DNA of 64,000 nucleotides from Latrodectus hesperus. Lineage: Eukaryota > Arthropoda > Arachnida > Araneae > Theridiidae. Of this stretch, positions 15,901 to 31,300 are shown piece by piece. How positions within the stretch are numbered: the stretch's first letter is position 1; each line of letters starts with the position of its first letter. Both the position numbers and the translations under genes were made by a program. The notes under the pieces were generated by a model. That model saw only the letters and a list, made by a program, of their open reading frames with translations, was not told where the DNA came from and did not search any database. Where the stretch lies: NCBI GenBank assembly GCA_037975125.1, contig JAJQOW010000014.1, positions 21,283,484-21,347,483 of the forward strand, given 5' to 3'.

Positions 15901-16251
15901 TGTAAATCACCTGTTTAAAAAGAAATGTCTATGTTTAAGCGAAATATTATTTGAATTATTTTGGGAGAAAAAATAAAAATTCTTAGATGTCAAAATTTAA
16001 TTTTATTAATTCTTAATGTCAAATGTAAATATTTATATTTTAAATAACTAGAAACAAGTATATGAATATTTAAAAATATACCAATTTTTTCTATGTCAGA
16101 CATAACTAGTTCAGCAAGAAATTCTTTCATCATATTTTCTTTCTGCATAATATTGATAAGAGTTGTTGCAACATCTTCCTATAGAATTAAGAAAATATAT
16201 ATTGATAAAAAAAATATATTGACTTAATATAAAAAAACAAAAAGAAAAACG

Positions 16252-16331
<80 letters not shown>

Positions 16332-19300
16332 CATTAATTACTAAAAGTATATATTAATTTGTTATAAAATATCATATTTTAAGCATTTATACAAAATTAA
16401 TAAACATACCTTTGCTCGAACACTTATTGCAGGTTCTAGCATTTCACATAAAGTTTTGTATTCAGTCTTTACATACTAAAACATCAAACAGTGAAGTTAA
16501 ATAATATATAAATATTTTTTAATTTAAACAAATTATTAAAAAATCATTTCACAGAAGAAAGTATTAACGTACTTGCAATAGATCTTTATACACGATTAAG
16601 GGTAAGACTTCTACTGTTTGGAAGCGAGATTTTATTCGAATAGAAGGAGTATCTTTTCCACTCACTCCTTTTTCAGGAGTTATAGGATACCTTTAAGAAA
16701 TTTCAAATAAATTAATTCTTTCAAACACTATACAAAATATGCACATAGTACAAGTTACGCTTAAATTTATAATATATAAATTAGCTCTTATCTATTCCAG
16801 TTTCTTTAGGTTTAAATATTTTAAAAAGAGTTAATAGCTTTAAATTAATCAAAAAGTTAAGAATGAAAATTGTCAGTGATGGCAATATAAATTATAAATA
16901 AATAATTAAAAAAATATCTTTAACTTGAAAAAATATTTACCACTTCTCCAATAAATGTTTCCCATTTATACTAGAAACAGGAATGTGTACACAACCTACA
17001 AAAATAAATATGAAGTACATAATTAGTCTGATGTCATTATTTATACATAAAAATTAATGCTTTAAAAATTTTTCTATAAATCAAAATTGCGAAAAAATGT
17101 GATCAAAAATTTTCATAAGGCATAAATAAATGAAAATACACTGTGTTCAAAACTAAAGATGTCAGTATATTGTTCTTTACTTCCATATCAAAAATTTAGT
17201 CTTTCATTATATTCAATAGTCAAGCAAATTAACACACATATAATACTTTTTAGTAAAAGTGTGATAATCAATAATCTAAACAACATTACCACAGGGCTGG
17301 AGTAAGAATAATTGGGGCCAAAAGGAAAAACTTTTCTTGGGGGAAATTTTCTATATAATTATTATTTAGAACAAACTTTCTATTTAATTTGGCAAATGAT
17401 TCTACTTGATTCACAATATAAAATAAACTTTTTATTTGATTTGGGGCCCAGGGGCAATTACACCATATGCTCTTGCCTTAGCACAGAAAGATTGTAGAAC
17501 AAAACCAATACCAGGATTAGCAATGTAAAAAATGATATTTTTACTTCACACATATTTTCCATATATATTTGCATATGAATTTATTTAAATGCTTATTAAT
17601 ATGACCAAAAGGCTCCAATATCATTTAAGATATTAACATTGAAAATTTATCTAAATTCACTCATATTAAGATAGTGAGTTTTTTTGAAGTGACTATTTCA
17701 AAAGTAAGGCAGTAAAGCAATTTCTTTGTAAGAATGAAGTTTTAAAAACTTATTTTAACACTCTAATATTATATTATTAAAATTTTCCCATATTTACAAT
17801 TGTTCCAATTTTCTTAAAAATTATAAAGTATGTTCAATTTACTGATGCATAAAAAATTAAAATTTATTACATTTCACCGCTAAAATCTGGATAAAGTTTG
17901 AATCAGTCAAGATTGACATAATTGTATTACATTTTTAAGCATGAATAATTTATTTTTTTTTAATATATCAAATAAATCCTGGAAATCTTTCATTTCCTAA
18001 TTTGAGCAACATTTTTGGGAAAATTTTGTCAGTGTAAAGTAAATTTTGAATAATATTATCAATGATTACAATTTTATACATAAATTAAAATATCCTTAGG
18101 AAAATTTTAAGAGTCATTTTCAAAAACCAGCCAGATTTTAATAGAATAATAATGTACAACATAATTAAAACAATTGTTATGTTGTAATACTTTTGCTTAG
18201 CCATTAAGCTTTTAGAATATCTACAATTACTAAACTTTATAATAAATGGAGTAAATTGAAAAATATTTTAGGAACACATTTTAATATAGTTATTCTGGGT
18301 ATATATCAAATAAAAAATCACTATACAATAACAAAAATATCGGGGTTTTTTTACTATCAAAGGTTAAAATTAAAAATACTAATTATAAAGGCACTTTTTA
18401 TGAGCAATAATTTATCACTCATAAAAATGATTTTCACTTAAAAAAAAAAAATATTTTATACAATTTTCATAAAAACAAATATAGATACATAAAAAACACA
18501 CTGAAATAGAATTTCAGATTCAGAGCAATTTCTAAAGTATTCTAAGTTTTACTGCAAATACTAAAAACAATTTCCAAACCACTGTGTTTAAAATAAACTG
18601 CATATTTTTATTGTTGGAAATAAAATTGAAATTTATAGTTACCAATTAAGACATTCTTATCTCTTCTTTTCTTCTTATCTGCTTCTCGGTACAAGTTTAC
18701 ATAAATGCTACTAACAGTAGGGAGACTGCTGCAATGTTGAATTAAACAAGATGAATAAAATGGGAATACTATCACTTGAGTAGTTTTTGACTACTTCTTT
18801 TAAAAAATATATTTATGGAGTTGATATTAAATACAGTTAAAAAATCCTTTTATTACTGTATTAAATTATAATTTAATTAAAAATTACATTTTTCATTAAA
18901 AAATTCAGTATTTTTATCAATAATGGATAAGAACTCTTACTGAAAATATCTACTTATTCATATAAAGAAACAATTGTAAACACTTAAGCTTTTTTGTATA
19001 AAACTTACTTAAATTCAAAATGTTCACCCCAAAAGCACATATCCCCTTTTTGTTTGGAAGATGTCCTTGCATATAGAGTTTTGTCTAAGCATAGCTCACA
19101 ATAATATTTACTACAAGAGATTCAATGAGAAAGTTGTTAAAATTTAGTCTAAAATTCACAAGACAATTGCAGTTATAGTTATATTTCATGAATAAACTAA
19201 AAGTTACAATTCACCTCTTTTTTGCAGACATTCCTTTTGCTTCCAAGATCCAAATGCGCAAAGAATTTTCTTTTCTTCGGACATTATCTTGATTTGGTTG

Positions 19301-22300
19301 AATTGTTCTCCTCAGACTGAAAAAAACATTGAAAGATTTTAAACAAAACTAAATTATATGAATTATAGAGAGTCAAAAAATACATATAGAAATAATTAAA
19401 AGTCATTAATTTTGATTACTTTATTATAAAATTCTAGATATTTTAAGTCCTTTTCAGACCAATAATTAAGTCAAAGTTCTTGTTAAGGGCATTATTACAT
19501 AAATAAGAAATGTTAATTTCTTCATCATTTAATTAATCCAATTTGTTACATAATATTGTATTAAAATATTATCTACATAATATTCCCAATTTTATAGAGA
19601 ATAAATATTCAACAAATTTTTAAATTAAAATAGAGAATAGAAAACTAAATTCTATGAACAAATAGCAGAACATAAATGATATAAAAAGTAAACAAAATGT
19701 AGTTAAAATACTAGCTGTTTTAAATAATCAAAATCTTGTGGCAGCTATAGAAAATATCAAGCTGAATGGTTAACTTAAGCAAAGATTCATTCATTTCAAT
19801 TAGTAATGATATAATCCATCAACTAAATTTGATCTATTCCACTCTAAAAATTTTCCCATATAGAAGAATTAGTTTTAAGTTATTTACAGAGCAACTGAAT
19901 TTTTTATAAATGAAAAATTATACCAGAGGCTCCACATTGGTATTTAAATCCGAAAGTAAACTTTTAAATAATTTAATATTATGACAGTTAAAAATTCATA
20001 AAAAAATACTATTTTAACATTGACATTAATGTATAAATGTAATTTTCATAAATTTTAAACTGGTCATAGATTTAAAAATTGGTAAAAAAAAAAAAAATTT
20101 TTTTAGACCTCAACAATGGAATAAATCTGTTTTAATTGAAAAACTTTCTGATATAGAAGTTTTCTAACTTAGTATATTTTTGAAATTACCAGTCATAGTA
20201 TTATTTACTAGTAAAAACATGATTGTGAAAATTTTTTAACTATTACAGCTACATAGTTACTAAATTAATTTTCTACAAAATGTCAAGCAATCATAAAAAT
20301 TTTTCCACTTCTTATAATCAAAATTAATAGAATTTTTATAAAGAATTTTAAAACAATGTTGCAAATAAAGTGTTAAAAATTATATAAATAAATTCTGCTT
20401 TAAAAAAATTAAAAACAAACCTATACAGCCACTGATCCCTCTCTTCTTTTGTGCGACAAGTATAAAAACGTGTACCACCATTTGATGTCATCTGAAAACA
20501 GTTTTCTTGCCCAATTAAGCTGCTGTGAAGGGCTGCCACTTGCACATCTCCATGGGAGAGATCAAGCGTGGCAAGCACACCAGGACTAGATTGAAGAAGA
20601 GATTCATGGGACCGTGATGTTCTCAGCATAGACGGTGTCACACTGTGTATGGACATTTATAAAATGAATTATGCAAATAATCCACTTAAAGATATGAAAT
20701 TCATCTTTATAAAGAAATAAATATAAGTTACACATGAATAATGAAAGAATTTGTAAATTGGCATGTTATTTTATTATCTCCTACTTGAATAGCTAATTTA
20801 AAAAAGTTCTACCTTCTAAAATTTTAAACATTAAAAAAATAATATGAATTAAAAGAGTAAGTTTTATCCCCCTATTAACAATATTAAATACTGAAAAATT
20901 TTTGACATGAAACTATCAAGAAAAATATTACTTTTGAAATTAATGTAAAAATTTTAATAATAAAACAAATCAAAGGAAATTTTATATACATCTTCAAACA
21001 TAATAACAGCCATTTTATTACATTTTTTACTTTTATCAAGCATATTGAAAAAATATCACCCAAGTTTTTTTTTCTACCATTATTCTTATTAAAGAGATTT
21101 TACCTCAATATTTTATTTGTTGTAATAAAATTCTTTCAGTGGCACTGTAAAATTCATTATTTAAAATATTTTCACTTTTGTCCAATTGCATTGAAAAAAA
21201 TATTATATTATTGGTATGTGCATTCAGTTGTTTCAACATGTCAAATTCAGAGTAATTTCAACATACCAAAAACCATTACATTAAATACTGATAATTTATT
21301 ATTTTTATATATAACACAAATCAAACTTTTTCAAACTAATGATTTTTGGATCAACAACTGAAAATATAAATTCTTCCGCTGAAAACTTTAATAAAATAAA
21401 TTCAAAAAAATTATCATAAAATTTCTTTTATTTTTAGCCAAGAAAAAAAAACTGAAATATAACAATTTTAATATTCAAAAACATGTCACTTTTTTAATTT
21501 TCTCATAACAGAGCACCCAAGATAAGTCAAAAATTTTGAGGTTTGAAAAAATTATTAGTCAAGCAAACAATTTTGATATATATAAATTTAAATTTTCTAT
21601 AATAAATAATTACTTATTCTTATTAGAAAAAAATAATTGATCATTAAATACACTTGACTATAGCTCAAAAGTAGTTAAAATTGGCTAAATTTGAGAAATT
21701 AAACAGAAAACAATAATTCTCCTTTAGCTTTATATTTATAAAATGAAGTATTAAAAACTTTATAAAATTATCGTGCACAAAAAATAGCTTTAAAAAAATT
21801 ACCTGTCACCATCGATGGTACATCTCTTACGTTCAAGCTTAGTAACACTCTTGGTACGCTTTAAGGGATTACTTTTAAAAGATCGCTTTGAAAAAAAATT
21901 CTAAAAAAGAAAACACCATATTATTGCTTATTTGCTAATGAGTAAAATCAGAATAGATAATTGATAAAAATTAGAATTGTCTAAATAAAGCACATATACA
22001 TATATATGTAATTTAAATAAAATATTATTATGCATAATATATAAATCATAATACATTAGACACTTTCTACAATATTTGTTTAATTTAAATTCTGCAATTT
22101 CTATTTTCTGTTATAACAAACAATATTTTAACCGCTAATATAAGTGATTCAATAGATCAGAATTTAAAATCAATCCTTCTTACACAGCATATTTATGATT
22201 TCACGAGATAATTAAGAACGTAAAATATATAAAACAAAACAATTCATCTAATAGCATAATTTTTTTTAATTATTTATCACATACATTACTAAAAAATATT

Positions 22301-25300
22301 TAAATTTTTAACAATATTGATGTATAGTTTATAATATTTAGGTATTTTTTCTTCAGAACACATATTTCTGAAAAAATTCTGAATAGTACTTGGATTACAA
22401 AATACAGAAATTCTAAATTTATCAATCCATAAATAAATTGAATTCAAATAACATATTTTTAAAGTGAAAACTTCAAAAAAGTGAAATCTAAATTTAGGAC
22501 GATTCGGGAAAATATATATAGTTAGATAAACAAAAATCTTATAAACAATGCTTACTTTAATTTTGTCAATTGTACTATTTGAAGTTTTTTCATACATTTT
22601 TCAATCATAACGAAAACATCGTATTTACTCGAAACTCATTCATGTTCAACAGTTATGAGACAGAATCTGACGAGAGCGGACACGGGAAATATTCAGTCTC
22701 CACATGCGCAAAGCAGTTTCAGTAACTTCGAAAATTCTGACTGAACATTCAAGAAGCTGTCACACCCCAACGACTTGCATCCAATCACTGATAAGAACGG
22801 AGGGTAGAAAGCGGGGATTAAGGGTACATTCACGAGTTTCCTCTCAGTTTGAAAATATGTCCTTTCTTCACTCAGGTATATATAAAAAAACCGAGTCAGG
22901 TAAGGTCTATTACGGGGATGTATGAAGAGAGAAATTCATATCGCCAGCGGCCTCACTAGCTATACAATAACTCAATAGGGCTAGATATGAAAATGAGGTT
23001 AAACGCGTCATATTTTTTTTCATAGTTCAAATTTATAATATCTGCAAAGCTACCATAAAAATTTTTAACCATTGTGCTTAAACTTGGAAGAAAATTTAAA
23101 GAATGCCCAGTTGGTTAGCTTTGCTTGTTGCTCAACGGTGACTTGGCACAGGAAGTTTAATCTACTGGGACATACTAAAAAATACTCGATTTTTTTCCCA
23201 ACGAATTCTAATATATATATAAATACATTTTCCAATGAGTGAAAAGTATTTCGAAAGTTACGTTTTCAATAACCATTTTCTTAATTTATAGCTTTTTCTT
23301 CGAAAGCAACTATTTTAGTTATAGTTCACTAAAAATTATAATAGAAGAATGAAATTTACAACAGGAACTTCTTTCAGAGGTTGGTTGGTTGGTTTGTTAG
23401 TCGCTCAACGGTCATTTTTTGCACACGAGGGCTAATTAGACCGGGACTTACGGTTTAAAGTGGATTCCGAACCACTACAAACATCCATGCCCAAGGTGGG
23501 ATTCGATCCCACGAACTGTTGAACCGAAGGCAAGAGCGCTAACCATTCGGCTGCCAGCTCGGCAACTTCTTTCAGAGGTAGGAAATATTAGGATTTTGCG
23601 CATAATAGTTGTGTGTATATAATATATGAAATATATATTGCAATAGAAAATAGTTAATTGATAAAAATCTAGTCTTGTTCGCTTTTAACCTTATCAGAAT
23701 TAATACGAATTTTTTAATTTACTGATGGCAATATTAATAAATAAAATCTTAAAAACCCCAAAAATTAAAATGTGATGGTAAATGTTTAATATATAACATA
23801 CACATATACACCGATCAACCAAAAGTCAACTTTGCAGATACAGATAAGCACAATAATTTATCAATTCATATTAATTTCATTAATTCTGATCACCCCCCCC
23901 CATCAGAAGGAAACATGACCGCGACTAATCATCGTACATAATCAACACAATGATACCCAGCTGAGTGGATGATTGATTCTATGACATTTTCCGGTCGCAA
24001 TTCCATACCGCCTGCTTCCATACCGAGAATTACCGCCTGCTTCGATAACGACACTTATTTAATTCGAAATAATATGGTCCCTCTGTCGTAAATCAAATCT
24101 ACCGTGATATTTACAATCTGTCGGTCACTTGAAACTGAAGATAATGATTAGTCAAAGTTTGGTTTAGTTACCTGATCTAGTTATTTTTTGCACACCAAAA
24201 TAAATGTGACCAAAACTTACAGATTAAGTGATTTAAGAACCTCTACAAGCGTCCATGGCTAAAATGGGTATCGAACTTAAAGAATTAGAGAACGCCGCCA
24301 ACTCATTGAAAGCTGCTAGGGTAAAACTCAAGTTTTTAAAATGTGAATCTAAAAATTTGCATTTTTTAAAATTTCGATTTAATTTTAAATGAAAGTTTTT
24401 GTGGCCAATTATTTGCATGTTAACTTGAAAATTTTAAGAAGGCTATCTGTTTATTTTAAAACAGGTTTTATAACTAATTCTATTAATATTTTTCAAAATT
24501 AGTTTTCCGAAGTAGATCATATTTGGACACATTTTTTTAAAAGCTTTTTCCGTGTATATTTATTAAAATAATTATTTTACAGAGATTTAATTCATTTTTA
24601 TTTTAAATTTAAGTCTCATTTTGTTCGTTGAAAAATTATTTTACAGTTAACAGTTTATTAAAAATACTGTAATTTCAATCTACTTAAACCATCTCAGATA
24701 GCAAAACATAATTTCTTAATGGTTTAGTTTATTTATTATTCGACGATCATTTTTTGCATAAAAAGGCTAATTGGACTGTTTAAAAGAGGGTATCGAACAC
24801 ATGAGCAACTGAATTGAAGGTTAAAACGATAATCATACAGTTGCTACTATTTTTAAGAGAAATAAAAGTCTAATGTATTAGATTACAATACTATAATGCT
24901 TAATTTAAGAATATTAAAAATTTTCAACGCAAAATTACTGAATCTGATATTTATTAGCACTAAAACGTTATATTCATCCTGAACAAAACATTGATTCATT
25001 TATTCCAAATGTTCGAAAATTCATTCATTTGAATTCTATACATTTTTCAGAACTATAAGAACGAATACAGGTTTTAGAAATCTAAAAGCGTTAAATCTGC
25101 TGAATTTAAGTAACTATTAGAACCTGAAACAACAAAATCTATCCAGCATACAAAGGCTGATTATGCAACAGTTATCTAACGACAAACATTTCTCATTCAC
25201 GCACGAGTAATGTTTTATATAAGAAATTTCTTTTAATATGTAGAGAAGGATATTTCTAGGGATACCATCAAACGATTCAATGACTTGTTGCAAAGCGTGA

Positions 25301-28300
25301 CTGAAACGAGTTCATTCGTTCTCAAGAGAAAAAATCGGCCACTCGATAGTCTTCCCACCATTTTTTTTCCAGGTTTTTAATTAATGGATTACGTAAATGC
25401 AATAAACTCAATAACGTGTGCTAAAGAGAACTTTTCAAAATCATTCAGCTTTCCATTGCATGTACATGTTTTCCACGAAATAATATATAAAAAAGCATCC
25501 TGACAGATAGCGATGTGAAATTTCAACATTAATATTCATAAATAACTACGTGGTTGGATTCACTGAGAAAAATGTTTAACAGCAAGTCTAGGCCCTTATA
25601 AATGTGTTTTGGCTAAGCGAATTTCTCTATTAATTTTCATCCCAACTCAACAAAACGCTCTTTTGAATATTTTTCTAGGAACATGCATCATACTGATTGT
25701 TAATTGACAGTTACGTACACGTAAAAATAAAACAGCGTGAAAAGTTATTTAGCGAAATAGTTTTATTCCCTAGTAAGACAAGTTCTCAATAGGCATTTAC
25801 CTTTACGAGTAACCATAGCAACAAGTAACAACACAAGCCAAGCCGATGATTCAGAGAGCTTACCTCCTAATGAGAATACAAATACTATGCACGCTTTGCC
25901 AAAACGTTTTACAGTCGATTTGTATTCTAATCGATTACGTTTAAGTAATCGGTCGATTTTAATACAAATATGAAAAAATTCATGCGTAAATGTAATCTAG
26001 ATCAAGGAATAATTTATTGGATAAAAATTCTGATTTTTGCTTTTTATTATTTGTATAAAAAATCAGTGGATATAGAAAATTAATACAGGTATTTAAAACA
26101 TAAAATTCTCAGAAATCGAAAACATTCTTAGCATTTTTGATTTTGTATAGTAAAGCCGTTTTTACGAACATTCTCCTCACTGATTGAACAAAATTTAAAT
26201 GTGGTAAAAGCAAGATATTTTGATTTCTTCGAATATAATTCGAGATTTAATATGTTGAATGAAAATCTACATTTCTAAAATCATACTAATTCTAGTGCTT
26301 ATTTTAAAATGCATTAGTATTAATTAAAATTAATAGATTAATTAAATGGCGACAGTTTTCAATTATTACTGCTGTTTTAAATAACTTTAAAATTTTGAAG
26401 GACTTGAAAAGATACCATTCCACGGTAGTTATGAAATATATACTGCTCTACACTATTCACAGAATTCTCCTCAATATGCTAATATAAAATATTTTCGATT
26501 CACTAAATATATATTTACAATTATTTAGAACTTCTATATTGAATTACCCATATTGTGAAGTAATTTTTAAAAATTTTGAATGAGGAATGACATTTTAGTA
26601 ATCTACAAAAATAGTCGATAGAAAAAATCAAATTCAGTTAAAGTTTCAACTTAAAAACTAATGTAAATTTGAAAAAAATTGGTATTACAAAATTATAATT
26701 GATAAAAAAAATGCCTGAAAGTATTGCGGAAACAAAATGGAATTTTTTCTAATATTTATGTGATCCGGAAAATCGTAAAAATAGTTTTATTACAAGAAAG
26801 AAAAAATAGTTTTATCTTTTATTAATTTCTCTCGTTTCTGAATAACAGGAATTTTATTTTTATACTGTCAAAATGTGGTTGCCATGTATCTTCATAGAAA
26901 TATAATTTAAATGCGATATATAAAATAAAGCTTTCAATTTTTCGAACGTAAATAAAAACATAATAGATTTATCTCCTTATCACATTTTCTCCGCAATAAA
27001 TAGGGAAACAAAATCTCGTAAACAAAAGAAACTTTATTTACTTTTGGGCCTACGTTTTGTAATATATATAAGAAAAGTAACTGAACAAAATGCAATTTGT
27101 TATTGATGAGCAACAAATATCATATCTAAGTCATATCCACATTAACGAAAAGGCGAGAATCGATTTTAACAGTTAATTTCAATGTAGTAAAATTATTACA
27201 TGCCTACTGAATGTTTGTTTCAGGGAGGTATCTTACAGAATTGACCGCAATTTTTAATCATTAGTGGTTGTGGTTTCTAAACATTAACTTTCTCCGACTT
27301 GCTCTGCTAACTACGGGAAATGATTCAGCAAGGAAATATAAAATGAATGCAGTATTTCCAGCAATATTATTTGCATTAAAATGTCCTTAAAATAATTGCT
27401 AAAATTTACTGTAAATTAATAATTCAAAATTTCGGGCGTGAAAAAAATTACTACCTTTTTTTAAAAGGTATTAACTTAGGGTAAAGCGTGTATTCTTCAA
27501 TAGTACTTGCATTGTTATGTTCTTAAAGGAGTTGCCAGTTTTTACTTCAAAATAATAAATGCATCCCATTCTTTCTCCTTTATAATCATTAAGTTACGAA
27601 AAAATTTAACAAAATAAAAAGATTGTCTTTTTTTAAATTTTATTTCGGAATTACAAAAATTAAAGTTTTATTCCATACGCATTTAATATAATTCCCCATT
27701 TCCTAAATTTAAACATGCAATATAGTTTCGAATGAAGAAAAATATTTGAACAATTTATAAAAAGCGTTTTATTTAAATTTTTAATTACAGCTGGTTTATC
27801 TCTTCTTGCATAAAAAAAAATAAAAATAAAAAACGTCTCTGGTTATGATATCGTGGAATAAAAAATTCTTTTTCTGTTCCTTTATTTTTGTGGGCACACA
27901 CATTTCCAACTTTCGTAATCGTTTCCAAATAGGATTAAAAAAATATATTTAACTAAAATCGTTACAACTATAATCGTAAGAGAGTTCATTATTCTTTACT
28001 TTCAATCTTGTTCCCCAATATTCTCCGCGCGGAATATTTCTCCTCATCCCACTAAAAATAGATACCTTTCAAATCCAACATAGTCGATTTGATTTCTTCG
28101 CCGCCTCAGACTCGAGCGAAAAATTCAACAAAGCGTACGGCTTCCAAGAAAAGTAACTAGATTTCTTTTTTTCTCCTTTTCGGAGGGAAGGTGAAGGAGC
28201 CCTTTTCTAAGCACTATCCTCTCAGCAAAATGGAAATAAATATCTCTCCACTTATAATGGGGCATGCATTTTATTTCTCGCAAAAATTCCGTTCAACAAA

Positions 28301-31300
28301 GCGCCTTCATTCAAATCATCAAATATTCCGACGGCTTCTTCAATGGAGTCGTTAGTGGTGCGATACGCGCTTGTTGCAGGAGAGCCCAATTAACGGGGAA
28401 AGAAAGGCCGATGTGAATGAGAGGAAAGAAAGAAAGAAAAAAATATTACATTGACCTTTCCTTTTCCATTATAAATGTCAGGGTTGATGATGCTAGTTTT
28501 CCAAAGAAGCTTTTTCGAATAATGAAGTGATGGTGGTGGTTGCCTCTAAAATAGTTTCAACATAATCGAAACGTTAAATTACCTTGGATGCAGCTACATG
28601 AATATAAAAAAAGGTGAATGATGAATTGAAAGTAGTATTTCATAACGCTAATTCTCTTCATGTTGAATAAACTGATCATGAGAATAATCCATGCACATTA
28701 TGTGTATTTTGTCACCAATGTCAACAAAAATAATGCTTTTCTTATAACTGTGTCACAATACCATTTTTATGATGCATTTAACGTCGTTGGTAGTTGGAAC
28801 TTATTTGCATTTGGTAATGAGAATGCTTTACACACACAAACACAATTTATAATAGAAATTCTTTTCTTTTAATATTTATCTTGATTTATAATTTCGAACA
28901 TAAAAGTGCAATAATAAATTTCATAAATGCGTAAAAAAAAAAACAGAATTTTTTCTTTTTTTAATTTTTAATCTGAAGAAAAATATAAGGATGGTATAGA
29001 AGTAATACATAATAGTTTACATTAACATATAAATATTTATAGTAAAAAATTTTAAAACTAGTTCAAATATTGTATGATGAAAAATCATCTGATTATAATC
29101 TCTTTAGAACAGCATAATATATTTAGATGTGTTTGCTTAATTGAATTTTGATATAAATTTAGAGTCCGTGCGTATACAGTATAGAAAATTTTTCAGAGCA
29201 TAAATCAAATTTCTTACTTCACTTTAAGAGTTGTTTTAAATGTGACAATTATTTCACTAATAACAATTATTGAAAAATTCATATTTTATTCATAAAACAA
29301 AAACTACCTTCATGATATCTTCATGACAATTTGATCATCTTTTAAATCAACACGATTATACCTACTTCGCTTTAATGAATTAATTAATAAAGATATTCAG
29401 TTTGCAACAATCTTTCAGAATATATAATTGTTTCGATGTCTTTAAAACTGAGATCAAACGTTTGATTGCATTAATTATTCTAAGTAATAACAGTTTCCAA
29501 TTAAAAGAATAAAACTTTTAACATTTAACGTTGCATACGGTATATTTTTATTTCATTTGCATAATGGAATAAGTTTTCAGAAAACTTTCAAGTAGGTAAA
29601 TTTAAAGCAGTGGGAACGTATTTATAAATAAAAAAAAAACTCAACACTGTTGACTTTTCATTTTCTTTCTTCCGGAAAATGAAACCTTAAAATATTTCAA
29701 CATATCTACACAAACATTCTTTTAAAATTCATGAGAAAGTTTGGAAACACAAAGTTAGGAAACCGGTGAATTTGAAAAGAAATAAGATTTTTCTCAGGAG
29801 ACCAAATAAATTTTTCGGGTGTGAATTTTCTGGGAATGTCTATTTAAAGCAGGAATTTAAAGTTCAGGTCAGACTAACTTCACGCATTCAGCATGAGGGA
29901 CGCTTAACAAATTATAAATTCTTAATGAAAAATAGTCGATACACATTTGACGGGTAAAGAGTTGTGGAACCAACAGCAAAAACTGTTAATTATATATAAA
30001 AGCAATCTTTATGGACTAATTTATTCCTAAAATAAAATACATGCATTGCAGCTTTCATATATGCATCTTCTTCGAGAATACTTTATTTCTTTAACTTATA
30101 ATAAAGAATTATTAGTTAATATCGCGTTTCTTCTGCCTAAATACTATTGCATATACCACATTATGCATTTATTTAAACTATTCAAATATTTAAGACATGA
30201 CTTAAACGTTCAATCCGCTGAAATAAAAATTGGTAAAACCGGAAAGTTAGCGCATTCTTTAAACATAGCACCTTTTTATCCAAAACTAAAACAGATGATT
30301 TATTTTATTGTTTTATTAAAAAGATTTCAGCATATTTATATGCTGTTTTATAGTGTCAAATAATTCGAAAAAACTTTGTTTACTTTTTTGCTGGTAATAC
30401 CTCTGCAGAGCTCAGTAACAATTTTCGGCTTAATCGGTAACGCGATGAGATTTAACGACACTAAGAGTCGGATTATATGTTTATGTACAGCGATATTCAG
30501 ATTCACAATTTTTTTTTATTATGAAACGCTCGCGAATGCCTATAGTTTATGAATCGCATGTATTTTGCCGTTGGCAACATTTTTTAAAAACCGTGCCAAA
30601 CGCATTACATATACTAGGATTCTACCCAGTTTTCTAATGGCAAAGTTAAGATTTCGAAGTATGGAAAAGAAACATAGACATGATAACGGAATGATAACTG
30701 CTTAAGACGAATCATTTAGCGATTACAGAATATTTAGTTATCAAAGTGAAAATGAACGATGTCATTTACTTACAGCGAACCTCGAAGGCGTGGTTGTATC
30801 CATTGTCCGTATTCCCAGCACCGGGGTAGCCGGGGCGCTTCCTCTCCTGTCCGAACAGGCCTTCTCATAGGACGTCTCTGCAAAGATCAAAACAAAAATT
30901 CAATTGCAATCGTTACGCTTTGTTGCTGACAGAAATAAAACATACATTTGAAAAAATGGGATAAGCAAGATATATATGAGTCATTATTATTATTTTTTAA
31001 AAATATCAACAGATATATATTGAATACATGAGTACGTAATTCACTACTGGCATCTGGTATTTATTCCAACATATTCAGAGACAAAAACTAGAATTTGTCC
31101 TTGGTTTGTGAATCGTTCACCGGTCATGTTCAGTACACGAGCATTCATTAGATCAAGGAGTAGTTTAGAGTTGAGTCCAAGCCTCTACAAATATCTACAA
31201 TCCAAGGCTGTATTATAACTCACGAACTTATTGAATCGAAGACAATAAGCTGCCAGTTTGGTCAAGTATTTTTGAATCACAGATAAGAAGTCGACACCTG

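Noticed and set aside
22289..22555. Continuation of the MYEKTSNS frame to 102 codons
   Set aside because: After the consensus donor the frame runs through AT-rich intron and has no protein character.
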